Below are positions 47,483 to 56,363 of a stretch of 64,000 nucleotides of DNA, one piece after another. The stretch is from Pseudomonas fluorescens (GTDB lineage: Bacteria > Pseudomonadota > Gammaproteobacteria > Pseudomonadales > Pseudomonadaceae). The stretch's first letter is position 1. The number at the start of each line of letters is the position of its first letter. The position numbers were made by a program, and so were the translations under genes. Where the stretch lies: positions 62,001 to 126,000 of the forward strand of contig NZ_CABVGX010000009.1 of the NCBI RefSeq assembly GCF_902497625.1. The letters are read 5' to 3'. The notes under the pieces are model-generated. The model had not been told where the DNA came from. It saw only the letters and a list, made by a program, of their open reading frames with translations, and did no database searches.

Positions 47483-47632
47483 CAGGACTATTCCTTTGGG
47501 AGTGATGGCCGATAAGTGTAGGTGTGTGAGTCAACGGGTCAACGAGCATGCCTCGCCCTGATAGTCAGCCATAAGCTTGTGCTGGCGTGTCGGGTGGTTA
47601 TGCTAGGCCGAAAACCGGATAAGGAGCGAATT

Positions 47633-48040
47633 GTGAAAGCGTGGATCATGTTGTTGCTGGCCCTGTCTCTGCCTGTGGCAGCCGTGGCTGAGGAAGCCAA
47701 GGAAGGTGAGGCGCCGAAGGTGAATTACATCACCTTGAGCCCTCCGTTCGTAGGCAATTACGGATTGGACGGCTCGCCGAAGCTCAAGGTCTACAAGGCT
47801 GATGTGGCGTTGCGGGTCACTGGGGAAGAATCGGCCAAGCTGGTCAAGGCCAATGAGCCGTTGATTCGCAATCAGCTGGTGGCGTTGTTCGCACAGCAGA
47901 CTACTGAGGCGATGAATAATGTTGAGGCCAAAGAAAAGCTGCGTCAGGAAGCATTGAAGCAGACTCAGCAGATCATGAATGACGAGACCGGCAAGCCTGT
48001 GGTTGAGGATTTGTTGTTCAACAACCTGATCATTCAGTAG
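47633..48040 (+). CDS. FliL-like flagellar basal body-associated protein
   Basis: The 135-residue exported protein starts at the GTG at 47633 with AAGGAG before it (MKAWIMLLLALSLPVAAVAEEAK, signal peptide to about residue 20). The mature part has the FliL pattern: YITLSPPFVGNYGLDGSPKLKVYKADVALRVTG, NEPLIRNQLVALFAQQT and VVEDLLFNNLIIQ at the C-terminus. Classic FliL has a membrane anchor and sits in a flagellar operon. This copy is outside any flagellar cluster and looks periplasmic, so its role may differ. Confidence 0.85.
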   Translation: MKAWIMLLLALSLPVAAVAEEAKEGEAPKVNYITLSPPFVGNYGLDGSPKLKVYKADVALRVTGEESAKLVKANEPLIRNQLVALFAQQTTEAMNNVEAKEKLRQEALKQTQQIMNDETGKPVVEDLLFNNLIIQ

Positions 48041-48065
48041 AGGTCATTCGCCGTCCCGGCAGGCC

Positions 48066-48162
48066 TCATCGCCTGCAGGCTCACTCCCACAGGGGATCTT
48101 CGGTGAATGCAATTTCTGCATCCAAACCCAGAACCCTGGGGGAGTGAGCCTGCTCGCGACAG
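48066..48162. repeat. REPIN, family A, left arm diverged
   Basis: The right arm GGGGGAGTGAGCCTGCTCGC is good. The left arm (CGCCTGCAGGCTCACTCCCA) is its changed complement. It lies between the convergent FliL-like and EVE genes. Confidence 0.75.
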
Positions 48163-48185
48163 CATTCTTTCGGTTTCTGCAGTGC

Positions 48186-48638
48186 TCAAGCCCGCAGCGC
48201 AATCACCGCCGCCCACTGCTCATCGGTTACCGGCATCACCGACAATCTCGAACCCTTCTGCACCAGCGGCATCTCCACCAGCGCTGTCTGCTGCTTCAAG
48301 TAGTCCAGCTTCAGCACCTTGGGAAACGTCTTCACATGAGCGACATCAATTGCGCTCCAGGCGTTTTTGTCTGCGGTGGCTTTCGGGTCGTAATAATGAC
48401 TCTCCGGCTCCAACGCCGTCGGGTCTGAATAAGCCGTCTTCGCAATTTTGCCGATACCTGCGATCCCCGGCTCCGGGCAACTGGAGTGATAGAAAAAAAA
48501 CTCGTCACCCACCGCCATCGACCGCAGGAAATTGCGCGCCTGGTAGTTGCGGACGCCATCCCAGCGCGCTTTGCCAAGCTTCTCCAGATCGGCGATCGAG
48601 AACTCGTCCGGCTCTGATTTCATCAGCCAATAAGCCAT
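48186..48638 (-). CDS. EVE domain-containing protein
   Basis: The 150 residues begin MAYWLMKSEPDEFSIADLEKLGKARWDGVRNYQARNFLRSMAVGDEFFFYHS, the start of the EVE (PUA-like) fold. It continues with PGIAGIGKIAKTAYSDPTALEPES and FPKVLKLDYLKQQTALVEM. EVE domains recognise modified bases in nucleic acids; stand-alone copies like this are widespread in Proteobacteria and of unknown role. It belongs to the neighbourhood of ygfA and zapA. Confidence 0.93.
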   Translation of the reverse strand: MAYWLMKSEPDEFSIADLEKLGKARWDGVRNYQARNFLRSMAVGDEFFFYHSSCPEPGIAGIGKIAKTAYSDPTALEPESHYYDPKATADKNAWSAIDVAHVKTFPKVLKLDYLKQQTALVEMPLVQKGSRLSVMPVTDEQWAAVIALRA

Positions 48639-48833
48639 GTTTTCTACTCCCTGCGTGTCAGGTGGGCAAGTTGTCGGGCAATTTCATGACAAACCGACAG
48701 TCGGTTGACGCCAGAGTTTGCGTGTCGGTTCACGTTGCCGCAGAATGCCGGCCTTCTAAGCTTGACGCTGCTGCACGGCCTACAACGGAAACCGCTGCTG
48801 TCATCGTGTTGATATGCCTTTGGGGGGCAATCG

Positions 48834-48986
48834 ATGAAACGCAAACCGGATTTACTATGGATATTGGTTATTTTGTTTGGTCTCGGCGTCGTGACTACCG
48901 GTTATGCCCAAAGCTTATGGTCCAGCCAGACCGACGCACCGCTTGAAATCGCCCAGCAGCAACAGTCTTCGGCGCTCAAACGCTGA
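48834..48986 (+). CDS. conserved small membrane protein, 50 residues
   Basis: This short gene encodes MKRKPDLLWILVILFGLGVV followed by a TTGYAQ segment and a hydrophilic tail rich in glutamine (IAQQQQSSALKR). It has one membrane helix at about residues 7-25. GGGGGG stands 6 to 11 bases before the ATG. Its stop lies 34 bases before the convergent ygfA stop. I cannot assign a function. The clean start, helix and position suggest a real gene, and I believe similar short frames stand here in other pseudomonads, though I could not check. Confidence 0.65.
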   Translation: MKRKPDLLWILVILFGLGVVTTGYAQSLWSSQTDAPLEIAQQQQSSALKR

Positions 48987-49020
48987 GATCATCCTTCGGC
49001 GCCGCTGATTCCAGCGGCGT

Positions 49021-49626
49021 CTACCCAGCGAAATACCACGCCTTGTCTGTCACCGTACCTTGCAACGGCACGTCCCAGCTCGCTTGAGCCAATCGTTCGA
49101 CCTTCTGACATTCATGGGCCAGCCCCAGCAGCGTCGGCTTGCGCCAGTTTTTTCTTCGCGCCAGGTAGGCCAGGCTTCGATCATAGAAGCCACCGCCCAT
49201 GCCCAGACGTCCGCCGACATCGTCAAACCCTACCAGCGGCAACAGCACCAGATCCAGCGTCCAGACTTTACGTTGGCGGGCCAGGTTGTGCCGAGGCTCC
49301 AGGATCCGGAAGCGGTTGGGCTTGAGCTTTTCGCCAGGGCGAACGCGCTGGAAGACCATTTTGGTCCGCGGCCAGGCGCTGAGCACCGGCAGGTAAGTCG
49401 CCTTGCCGCGGCGCTGAGCGGCACGCAGCAGGATGCGCGGGTCGATCTCACCGTCAGTCGGCAGGTACAGGGAAATATGTTTGGCGCGCCGGAACACTGG
49501 CTGATGAGCCAATTGCTTGTACAGCCCGCGGGCAGCCTGGCGCTGCTGATGGGGTGTCAGTGCGCGGCGGGCCTTGCGCAGCATGCGTCGAAGTTGCGGG
49601 CGGGGCAGCAGCGCAGGTTCGGTCAT
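49021..49626 (-). CDS. ygfA: 5-formyltetrahydrofolate cyclo-ligase
   Basis: The 201-residue ATP-dependent enzyme converts 5-formyl-THF to 5,10-methenyl-THF. MTEPALLPRPQLRRMLRKARRAL opens the protein, and the phosphate-binding loop reads GFDDVGGRLGMGGGFYDRSLAYL near the C-terminus. I chose the ATG at 49626; the frame runs on to 49704, but that part lies over the 6S terminator. The location downstream of 6S RNA is conserved across gamma-proteobacteria. Folate one-carbon chemistry links it to the glycine cleavage genes further along. Confidence 0.93.
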   Translation of the reverse strand: MTEPALLPRPQLRRMLRKARRALTPHQQRQAARGLYKQLAHQPVFRRAKHISLYLPTDGEIDPRILLRAAQRRGKATYLPVLSAWPRTKMVFQRVRPGEKLKPNRFRILEPRHNLARQRKVWTLDLVLLPLVGFDDVGGRLGMGGGFYDRSLAYLARRKNWRKPTLLGLAHECQKVERLAQASWDVPLQGTVTDKAWYFAG

Positions 49627-49673
49627 GAATTCGGCTTCGGCAGGACCAGGACGGGCACGTAAAGCGTACCCAT

Positions 49674-49707
49674 GAAAAAGCCGATGCCGGTAAAAAACCG
49701 GCATCGG
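49674..49707 (-). terminator. intrinsic terminator downstream of 6S RNA
   Basis: On the minus strand CCGATGCCGGT-TTTTT-ACCGGCATCGG is an 11-bp perfect stem followed by CTTTTTC. It separates ssrS from ygfA, so part of the transcription may read through into ygfA. Confidence 0.85.
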
Positions 49708-49718
49708 ACTGAAATCAG

Positions 49719-49894
49719 GCTCCCCGGAAGAACCGCTGCTGACTTAGCCCTTGAACCCGAAAGTTCAAGGTGGAAGATGCAGTAGGCTTTAAGGCTTTCC
49801 GTCTAGCGGACATGCACACCAGCCCAACGTGCAGCCTCCAGGGTAGTGCGAATCGGCTCAGGGACGTGGTCAACTGGCAAGCACCCCAGGGAGT
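49719..49894 (-). ncRNA. ssrS: 6S RNA
   Basis: 6S RNA binds the sigma-70 holoenzyme by mimicking an open promoter. The minus-strand sequence has the known Pseudomonas features: a 5' part with CCCTGGGGTGCTTGCCAG, CCCTGAGCCGATTCGC, a middle with GTGCATGTCCGCTAGACGG, and the 3' hairpin ACCTTGAACTTTCGGGTTCA before CAGCAGCGGTTCTTCCGGGG. Its 3' end pairs with the 5' end to close the long helix. A good -10, TATACT, lies at 49901-49906, which places the start near 49894. It lies between zapA and ygfA, the conserved position. The ends are approximate. Confidence 0.92.
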
Positions 49895-49925
49895 GCTGCG
49901 AGTATAACCCAAGCGGCTCGATGAA

Positions 49926-50243
49926 TCAGCCCTTGCTGACGTCCGGATCGGTGGCGAGCACCAGATCGACGCGGTCCAGCAGGTCGCGAACCTGCTCGCG
50001 GGTCGAGCTGTTGGCCTGTACATCCGGGCGTTCTTCCTTGTGCAGAAGGTCGTGAGTGATGTTCAACGCGGCCATCACAGCAATGCGATCAGCGCCGATG
50101 ACTTTGCCGCTGCTGCGGATCTCACGCATCTTGCCGTCGAGGTAACGGGCAGCGCTCACCAGATTGCTGCGTTCTTCCTGGGGGCAGATGATCGAATATT
50201 CTTTGTCGAGAATCTGCACGGTAACGCTATTGCTTGAACTCAT
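49926..50243 (-). CDS. zapA: cell division protein ZapA
   Basis: The 105 residues start MSSSNSVTVQILDKEYSIICPQEERSNLVSAARYLDGKMREIRSSGKVIGADRIAVMAALNI, the standard ZapA globular head, followed by a coiled-coil helix. ZapA crosslinks FtsZ filaments at the Z ring. The ATG overlaps the stop of the gene before it (ATGA), which encodes a ZapB-like coiled coil, so the two are co-translated. Confidence 0.95.
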   Translation of the reverse strand: MSSSNSVTVQILDKEYSIICPQEERSNLVSAARYLDGKMREIRSSGKVIGADRIAVMAALNITHDLLHKEERPDVQANSSTREQVRDLLDRVDLVLATDPDVSKG

Positions 50244-50449
50244 GAGTCTTGCTCCAGGGCCTTGAGGCGCGAAATCATCGATTCGACCTTACGCCGGGCG
50301 ATTTCATTTTTTTCAATGAGGTGAGCGCGTTCCTCGCGCCAGGTTTTTTCCTGAGCTAATAGGAGTCCGTTTTGACCCTTAAGTTGCTCGACCCGATTAA
50401 TTAGCAGTTCGAGTCTGGCCATCAGCGCTTGCAAGTCGGTGTCTTCCAT
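50240..50449 (-). CDS. TIGR02449 family coiled-coil protein (ZapB-like)
   Basis: This protein of about 69 residues (MEDTDLQALMARLELLINRVEQLKGQNGLLLAQEKTWREERAHLIEKNEIARRKVESMISRLKALEQDS) is one continuous heptad-repeat helix. An in-frame GTG three codons upstream (50458) is an alternative start; neither has a strong ribosome site. It is coupled to zapA by a 4-base overlap. In the gamma-proteobacteria outside the enterics this family replaces ZapB beside ZapA, which suggests a role in Z-ring organisation; that role is inferred. Confidence 0.85.
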   Translation of the reverse strand: MEDTDLQALMARLELLINRVEQLKGQNGLLLAQEKTWREERAHLIEKNEIARRKVESMISRLKALEQDS

Positions 50450-50593
50450 TGGGTCCACTGAATATGTAACTGATGGGAAGTAGCTCGCGGGCAGCCTTTA
50501 CTGGCGGACAGCCTTTAATAGTCTTGGCGAGTCTGTCGATGTAGGATACAGGCCTCCATTCTAGACATAGCGCCGTCTGGCGCCTAGCTGCCC

Positions 50594-51148
50594 ATGCCCA
50601 TTCAGAATTCTCCATACCAAGCCTTCGCTACATTGCTGAGCACCAGCGGTCATCCTGTTTCGCCTGCCGAGCTGCACGGTCTGCTGCTTGGCCGCAGTTG
50701 CGCCGGTGCCGGTTTCGAAGCCGACAGCTGGCTGGCCGATGCCGCCGAATTGCTCGAAGGCGAGCCACAAGACAACGTTCGCAATGCCTTGATCGGTCTG
50801 CAAGAGATGGTCAAAGGTGAATTGACCAGCGACGACATGACCGTCGTGCTGCTGTTGCCGACCGACGACGCGCCGCTGACCGAGCGAGCCGTCGCACTGG
50901 GCCAGTGGTGCCAGGGCTTTCTCACCGGTTTCGGCCTGACTCGCCGCGAGTACGCGCTGACCGACGAGGCCAAGGAAGTCCTGCAGGACCTGGCCGCCAT
51001 TTCTCAGGTGCAAGACGCGCTCGAAGAGTCCGACGACGGCGAGAGCGATTACATGGAAGTCATGGAGTACCTGCGCGTCGCGCCGCTGCTGCTGTTTACC
51101 GAGACCAAGAAAACCGACGAAACGGCTGCGAAACCGTCGTTGCATTAA
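50594..51148 (+). CDS. UPF0149 family protein (YgfB/YecA type)
   Basis: The 184 residues begin [38 protein letters not shown] and continue with [14 protein letters not shown] and [17 protein letters not shown], the family pattern. It lacks the zinc-binding SEC-C tail of YecA, so it is the YgfB form. In P. aeruginosa YgfB has been linked to repression of the AmpDh3-AlpA pathway that affects beta-lactam resistance. It opens a tight plus-strand series with pepP and ubiH. Confidence 0.92.
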   Translation: MPIQNSPYQAFATLLSTSGHPVSPAELHGLLLGRSCAGAGFEADSWLADAAELLEGEPQDNVRNALIGLQEMVKGELTSDDMTVVLLLPTDDAPLTERAVALGQWCQGFLTGFGLTRREYALTDEAKEVLQDLAAISQVQDALEESDDGESDYMEVMEYLRVAPLLLFTETKKTDETAAKPSLH

Positions 51149-51175
51149 CTGCGAGCCAGGAAAAGCCATCTGCCC

Positions 51176-52510
51176 ATGATTCATATCCCGAAATCGGAAT
51201 ACGGCCGTCGCCGCAAGGCCCTGATGGCGCAGATGGAACCCAACAGCATCGCCATCCTGCCCGCCGCCGCGGTTGCCATCCGCAATCGCGACGTCGAGCA
51301 CGTTTACCGTCAGGACAGCGACTTTCAGTACCTCAGCGGTTTCCCTGAACCGCAAGCCGTCATTGTCCTGATGCCCGGCCGTGAACATGGCGAATACCTG
51401 CTGTTCTGCCGTGAACGCAATGCCGAGCGGGAATTGTGGGACGGTTTACGTGCCGGCCAGGAAGGCGCCATCCGCGACTACGGTGCCGACGACGCGTTCC
51501 CCATTACAGACATCGACGACATCCTGCCGGGCCTGATCGAAGGGCGCGACCGGGTGTATTCGGCGATGGGCAGCAACCCTGAATTCGACCGGCACCTGAT
51601 GGACTGGATAAACGTGATCCGTTCCAAGGCGCACCTCGGCGCCCAGCCGCCCAACGAATTTGTTGCGCTGGATCATCTGCTGCACGACATGCGCCTGTAT
51701 AAATCGGCGGCGGAAGTGAAGGTGATGCGCGAGGCTGCGCGGATTTCCGCCCAGGCGCACATTCGCGCCATGCAGGCCAGCCGCGCCGGACTGTATGAAT
51801 TCAGCCTCGAGGCCGAGCTGGATTACGAATTTCGCAAAGGCGGAGCGAAGATGCCCGCGTATGGCTCCATCGTCGCCGCCGGGCGCAACAGCTGTATCCT
51901 GCACTACCAGCAGAATGATGCGTTGCTCAAGGACGGCGACCTGGTATTGATCGACGCCGGCTGCGAAATTGACTGTTACGCCAGCGACATCACCCGCACC
52001 TGGCCGGTCAACGGCAAGTTTTCAGCGGAACAGAAGGCGATCTACGAACTGGTGCTGGCTTCCCAGGAAGCCGCATTCGCCGAAATCGCCCCGAACAACC
52101 ATTGGAATCAGGCGCACGAAGCTACGGTCCAGGTGATCACTGCCGGGCTGGTGCAACTGGGCTTGTTGCAGGGCGATGTTGATGAGTTGATCGCCAGCGA
52201 AGCCTATAAAGCGTTCTACATGCACCGCGCTGGTCATTGGCTGGGCATGGATGTGCACGATGTCGGCGAGTACAAGGTCGGTGGTGAATGGCGCGTGCTT
52301 GAGGTTGGCATGGCGCTGACCGTGGAGCCGGGTATTTATATCGCTGCGAACAATCAAACGGTGGCAAAGAAATGGCGCGGCATTGGCGTGCGCATCGAGG
52401 ACGACGTGGTGGTGACTAAAACCGGCTGTGAAATCCTGACCCATGGCGTGCCGAAAACGGTCGCCGAGATCGAGGCCTTGATGGCTGCGGCGCGGGCGCA
52501 GGCGGCATGA
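51176..52510 (+). CDS. pepP: Xaa-Pro aminopeptidase
   Basis: The 444 residues form a pita-bread metallopeptidase that removes N-terminal residues ahead of proline. The creatinase-like N domain is followed by the catalytic domain. The metal ligands are in LVLIDAGCEIDCYASDITRTWPVNG (two aspartates), MHRAGHWLGMDVHDVG (histidine), LTVEPGIYI and GIGVRIEDDVVVT (glutamates). The stop overlaps the ubiH start (ATGA). The UPF0149-pepP-ubiH-ubiI order is the classic gamma-proteobacterial one. Confidence 0.95.
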   Translation: MIHIPKSEYGRRRKALMAQMEPNSIAILPAAAVAIRNRDVEHVYRQDSDFQYLSGFPEPQAVIVLMPGREHGEYLLFCRERNAERELWDGLRAGQEGAIRDYGADDAFPITDIDDILPGLIEGRDRVYSAMGSNPEFDRHLMDWINVIRSKAHLGAQPPNEFVALDHLLHDMRLYKSAAEVKVMREAARISAQAHIRAMQASRAGLYEFSLEAELDYEFRKGGAKMPAYGSIVAAGRNSCILHYQQNDALLKDGDLVLIDAGCEIDCYASDITRTWPVNGKFSAEQKAIYELVLASQEAAFAEIAPNNHWNQAHEATVQVITAGLVQLGLLQGDVDELIASEAYKAFYMHRAGHWLGMDVHDVGEYKVGGEWRVLEVGMALTVEPGIYIAANNQTVAKKWRGIGVRIEDDVVVTKTGCEILTHGVPKTVAEIEALMAAARAQAA

Positions 52511-53694
52511 GTCGAGTCAATCTGGCAATCATCGGCGGTGGCCTGGTCGGGGCGAGCCTGGCGTTGGCCTTGCAAGCGGGAGCCAAAGCGCGCGGCTGGA
52601 GCATTGTCCTGATCGAGCCGTTCGCTCCGGGCGATAGCTACCAGCCAAGCTATGACGCGCGGTCTTCGGCGCTGTCTTATGGCGCCCGGCAAATATATCA
52701 ACGGTTGAGCGTTTGGCAGGAAATCTCGCGCCGCGCCGAGCCGATCAAACAGATTCATGTGTCCGACCGCGGGCGTTTTTCCACCGCGCGGCTGTCGGCG
52801 ATGGAAGAGGGCGTGCCCGCCTTGGGCTATGTGGTGGAAAACGCCTGGCTCGGCCAATGCCTGTGGCGAGGCCTGGACAAGGATGTGGTGAGCTGGCGCT
52901 GCCCGGCCGAAGTCACCCGTATGGAGCCGCTTGCCGACGGCTACCGCCTGACCCTGAATGACGAAACCACACTCGAATGCGATCTCGCGGTGCTCGCCGA
53001 TGGCGGCCGTTCGGGCTTGCGCGAGCAACTTGGGGTCGGTATTAAAAAACGCCCGTACAACCAGAGCGCGCTGATCGCCAACATCACCCCGAGCGAAGCG
53101 CATAACGGTGTGGCCTTCGAACGGTTTACCGACGATGGCCCGATGGCGTTGCTGCCGTTGCCGGAAAACCGCTGCGCACTGGTGTGGACCCGTCAGGGCA
53201 TGGACGCGCAGCGCCTGGCCGCACTGGATGAGCGCAGTTTCTTAAGCGAATTGCAGGGCGTGTTCGGTTATCGCCTGGGCACGCTGAAACAGGTCGGCGC
53301 GCGGCATCTGTATCCGCTGTCATTAATCGAGGCGGAGGAGCAAGTGCGTCCGCATCTGGCGATTCTCGGCAACGCCGCCCACAGCCTGCACCCGATTGCC
53401 GGGCAGGGTTTCAACCTGTCGCTGCGTGACGCTCAGGCGTTGGCCGATGTACTGCTCGCCAGCCCAACATCTCCCGGCGATTTTACAAGCCTGCAAGCCT
53501 ATCGCGAGCGTCAACGGCTGGATCAGAACCTCACCGTGGGCTTCTCCGATCAGGTCACGCGCCTGTTCGGCAGTACGCAGCCATTAGTTTCACTGGGGCG
53601 CAATATCGGTCTGCTCGGCCTTGATCTGCTGCCACCGGCCAAACGCTGGTTTGCCCGTCAGGCGATGGGACTGGGTACGCGTCCCGATGCTTGA
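52507..53694 (+). CDS. ubiH: 2-octaprenyl-6-methoxyphenol hydroxylase
   Basis: This 395-residue FAD monooxygenase acts in aerobic ubiquinone synthesis (C1 hydroxylation in E. coli). The Rossmann start NLAIIGGGLVGASLALALQAG binds FAD. The DG-type motif LAVLADGGRSGLREQLGV and the GNAAHSLHPIAGQGFNLSLRDAQALADVL block, the second FAD signature of the UbiH/COQ6 family, follow. The start overlaps pepP by 4 bases. The next gene encodes a related enzyme. Confidence 0.93.
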   Translation: MSRVNLAIIGGGLVGASLALALQAGAKARGWSIVLIEPFAPGDSYQPSYDARSSALSYGARQIYQRLSVWQEISRRAEPIKQIHVSDRGRFSTARLSAMEEGVPALGYVVENAWLGQCLWRGLDKDVVSWRCPAEVTRMEPLADGYRLTLNDETTLECDLAVLADGGRSGLREQLGVGIKKRPYNQSALIANITPSEAHNGVAFERFTDDGPMALLPLPENRCALVWTRQGMDAQRLAALDERSFLSELQGVFGYRLGTLKQVGARHLYPLSLIEAEEQVRPHLAILGNAAHSLHPIAGQGFNLSLRDAQALADVLLASPTSPGDFTSLQAYRERQRLDQNLTVGFSDQVTRLFGSTQPLVSLGRNIGLLGLDLLPPAKRWFARQAMGLGTRPDA

Positions 53695-53746
53695 TCCACA
53701 CAATTTTCTACAGCGGCTCACGCCGCAAGCGAGACAGGGTTAAAGC

Positions 53747-54970
53747 ATGGACATGCGCGCAGATCTGCTGATTGTCGGGGCTGGAATGGTTGGTAGCGCA
53801 CTGGCGTTGGCGTTGCAGGATAGCGGACTGGAAGTCCTGCTGCTGGACGGCAGCCCGATGAGCGTCAAACCTTTCGATAGCCAGGCACCGTTCGAGCCGC
53901 GGGTTAGCGCGTTGTCTTCCGCGAGCCAACGAATACTAGAGCGGCTGGGCGTGTGGGACGGCATCGCCGCCCGACGCAGCAGCCCTTACACCGACATGCA
54001 CGTCTGGGACGGCAGCGGCACCGGGCAGATTCACTTTTCGGCGGCCAGCGTGCACGCCGAAGTGCTCGGGCATATCGTCGAAAACCGCGTAGTTCAGGAT
54101 GCCTTGCTCGACCGTTTGCACGAGTGCGATCTGGGCATGCTGGCCAACGCTCGCCTGGAACAGATGCGTCGCTCCGGCGATGACTGGCTGCTGACCCTGG
54201 CCGATGGCCGCACATTGCGTGCCCCGCTGGTGCTCGCCGCTGACGGCGCCCATTCGGCGGTCCGGCGGCTGACCGGCGTAGCGACTCGCGAGTGGGATTA
54301 TCTGCATCACGCGATCGTCACCAGTGTGCGATGCGCCAACTCTCATCAGATGACCGCGTGGCAGCGTTTTACCGATAACGGTCCGTTGGCATTTTTGCCG
54401 CTGGAGCGGGACGGACAGCAGGATTGGTGTTCAATCGTCTGGTCGACCACGCCGAATGAAGCTGAACGCCTGATGGCCCTGGATGACGCATCTTTTTGTC
54501 TGGAGCTGGAGCGCGCTTTTGAAGGCCGGCTGGGCACGGTGCTCAGCGCCGACCCGCGTGTATGCGTGCCGCTGCGTCAGCGTCATGCCAAGCGTTATGT
54601 CGCTGAGGGCTTGGCGCTGATCGGCGACGCAGCGCACACCATTCACCCACTGGCGGGGCAGGGCGTGAACCTCGGTTTCCTCGACGCCGCCGTGCTGGCT
54701 GAGGTGCTGTTGCAAGCCGTGGCGCGGGGAGAGCGTCTGGCGGACGTGAAAGTGCTCAGCCGCTACGAGCGCCGACGCATGCCTCACAATCTGGCGCTGA
54801 TGGCGGCTATGGAGGGCTTTGAGCGGTTGTTTCAGGCTGATCCGCTGCCGGTGCGCTGGCTGCGCAATGCAGGGTTGAAGATCGTCGACGGGCTGCCCGA
54901 GGCCAAGGCGCTGTTTGTGCGTGAGGCGCTGGGGTTGATTGGGGATTTGCCCGCACTTGCAAAAGCTTGA
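53747..54970 (+). CDS. ubiI: UbiH/UbiF/VisC/COQ6 family FAD hydroxylase (UbiI-like)
   Basis: This 407-residue second member of the family begins MDMRADLLIVGAGMVGSALALALQDSGLEVLLLDGS. It has LVLAADGAHSAVRRLTG and LIGDAAHTIHPLAGQGVNLGFLDAAVLAEVLLQA. By position after ubiH it corresponds to E. coli visC/ubiI, the C5 hydroxylase, though sequence alone does not exclude UbiF-type specificity. It starts 52 bases after ubiH and probably shares its transcript. A REPIN follows the stop. Confidence 0.88.
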   Translation: MDMRADLLIVGAGMVGSALALALQDSGLEVLLLDGSPMSVKPFDSQAPFEPRVSALSSASQRILERLGVWDGIAARRSSPYTDMHVWDGSGTGQIHFSAASVHAEVLGHIVENRVVQDALLDRLHECDLGMLANARLEQMRRSGDDWLLTLADGRTLRAPLVLAADGAHSAVRRLTGVATREWDYLHHAIVTSVRCANSHQMTAWQRFTDNGPLAFLPLERDGQQDWCSIVWSTTPNEAERLMALDDASFCLELERAFEGRLGTVLSADPRVCVPLRQRHAKRYVAEGLALIGDAAHTIHPLAGQGVNLGFLDAAVLAEVLLQAVARGERLADVKVLSRYERRRMPHNLALMAAMEGFERLFQADPLPVRWLRNAGLKIVDGLPEAKALFVREALGLIGDLPALAKA

Positions 54971-54990
54971 GACTGGCGTTGGGGCTGATG

Positions 54991-55092
54991 GCCGCTTCGC
55001 GAGCAAGCCCGGCTCCCACAGGTTTTCAGTGTCAGTCGCAGATTTTGCGTTCCACTCGAATCTTGTGGGAGCTGGGCTTGCCCGCGAAGGCG
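54991..55092. repeat. REPIN, family A (variant with AAGCCCGGCTC)
   Basis: The arms CTTCGCGAGCAAGCCCGGCT and GTGGGAGCTGGGCTTGCCCG are about 50 bases apart. It separates ubiI from the iron transporter genes. Confidence 0.85.
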
Positions 55093-55168
55093 TCGGCACA
55101 TTCACTACCTTTCTCAACTGTGCAACATCTGGTAACGCCTCCGCCGACACTTCGATTGAGAAGGTAAA

Positions 55169-55183
55169 TGTGAGTCTTTATCA
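55169..55183 (+). promoter_or_regulatory. candidate Fur box upstream of the ferric binding protein gene
   Basis: TGTGAGTCTTTATCA matches 10 of 14 defined positions of the 7-1-7 Fur consensus, with a perfect right half. It lies inside a larger TAAATG...CATTTA palindrome, 34 bases before the ATG. Confidence 0.55.
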
Positions 55184-55216
55184 TTTACCCTCATTTTCAA
55201 ACGAGAGACCGCCACC

Positions 55217-56221
55217 ATGTCGGCACCCAAGCGTCTACTGACCGCCCTGGCCCTGTCCCTGATCGGCAGCACTGCAGCCCAGGCCGCCGACGAAGTGGTG
55301 GTCTACTCTTCGCGCATCGACGAACTCATCAAACCGGTTTTCGATGCCTACACCGCCAAGACCGGTGTTCAGGTCAAGTTCATCACTGACAAGGAAGCGC
55401 CGCTGATGCAGCGCATCAAGGCCGAGGGCGAAAACGCCACCGCCGATCTGTTGCTCACGGTCGATGCCGGTAACCTCTGGCAGGCCGAACAGATGGGCAT
55501 CCTTCAACCGTTTACCTCAAAAACCATTGACGCCAATATTCCACTGCAGTATCGCTCGTCCACCCACGCCTGGACCGGCCTGAGCCTGCGTGCACGGACC
55601 ATCGCCTATTCCACCACGCGAGTGAAGCCGGGCGAGCTCACCACTTACGAAGCTCTGGCAGACAAGAACTGGGAAGGACGCTTGTGCCTGCGCACCGCCA
55701 AGAAGGTTTATAACCAGTCCCTGACTGCCACCATGATCGAAGTGCACGGCGCCGAAAAAACCGAGAAAATTCTCAAGGGCTGGGTGAACAACCTGTCGAC
55801 CGATGTGTTCTCGGATGACGTTGCAGTGCTGGAGGCGATCAACGCTGGGCAGTGCGACGTCGGTATCGTCAATACCTACTACTACGGTCGCCTGCACAAG
55901 CAGAAGCCAGATCTGGCGGTGAAGCTGTTCTGGCCGAATCAGGCGGATCGCGGCGTGCACGTAAACCTTTCGGGGATCGGCCTGACCAAGCATGCGCCAC
56001 ACCCGCAAGCAGCCAAGGCATTGGTCGAGTGGATGACCACGCCTGAGGCACAGAAGATCTTTGCTGACGTGAACCAGGAATTCCCGGCGAACCCAGCGGT
56101 GCAACCTTCTGCAGAAGTGGCGAGTTGGGGCAAGTTTGTTGCCGATACCCTGCCTGTGGAAATTGCCGGCAAGCGTCAGGCTGAAGCAATTCGGATGATG
56201 GATCGGGCTGGCTGGAACTAA
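55217..56221 (+). CDS. ferric iron ABC transporter substrate-binding protein
   Basis: The 334 residues belong to the FbpA/HitA family. A signal peptide ([23 protein letters not shown]) ends at about residue 23, then [39 protein letters not shown]. The two tyrosines that bind ferric iron in this family are expected in VNTYYYGRL. It captures iron in the periplasm for the permease encoded next. A Fur-like box precedes the gene. Older annotation of the locus in Pseudomonas uses hitA or fbpA. Confidence 0.93.
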   Translation: MSAPKRLLTALALSLIGSTAAQAADEVVVYSSRIDELIKPVFDAYTAKTGVQVKFITDKEAPLMQRIKAEGENATADLLLTVDAGNLWQAEQMGILQPFTSKTIDANIPLQYRSSTHAWTGLSLRARTIAYSTTRVKPGELTTYEALADKNWEGRLCLRTAKKVYNQSLTATMIEVHGAEKTEKILKGWVNNLSTDVFSDDVAVLEAINAGQCDVGIVNTYYYGRLHKQKPDLAVKLFWPNQADRGVHVNLSGIGLTKHAPHPQAAKALVEWMTTPEAQKIFADVNQEFPANPAVQPSAEVASWGKFVADTLPVEIAGKRQAEAIRMMDRAGWN

Positions 56222-56230
56222 AGATAAAGA

Positions 56231-56315
56231 GATCGCAGCCTCGTTGCACTCGACAGCTCCTGCATTGGCAAGGCGTACCCTTGTAGGAGCTGTCGAGTGA
56301 AACGAGGCTGCGATC
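56231..56315. repeat. REPIN, family C, inside the iron transporter operon
   Basis: The arms GATCGCAGCCTCGTTGCACT and GAGTGAAACGAGGCTGCGAT are near-perfect complements (85 bases overall). It sits between the binding-protein stop and the permease start. Confidence 0.92.
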
Positions 56316-56363
56316 TTTTTGCGTTTTCCCTACACTTCACGATTTATCCGCGAGTGCCCTTTC

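Noticed and set aside
49627..49704. N-terminal extension of ygfA to 49704
   Set aside because: It overlaps the 6S RNA terminator and does not match the family start at MTEPALLPRP.
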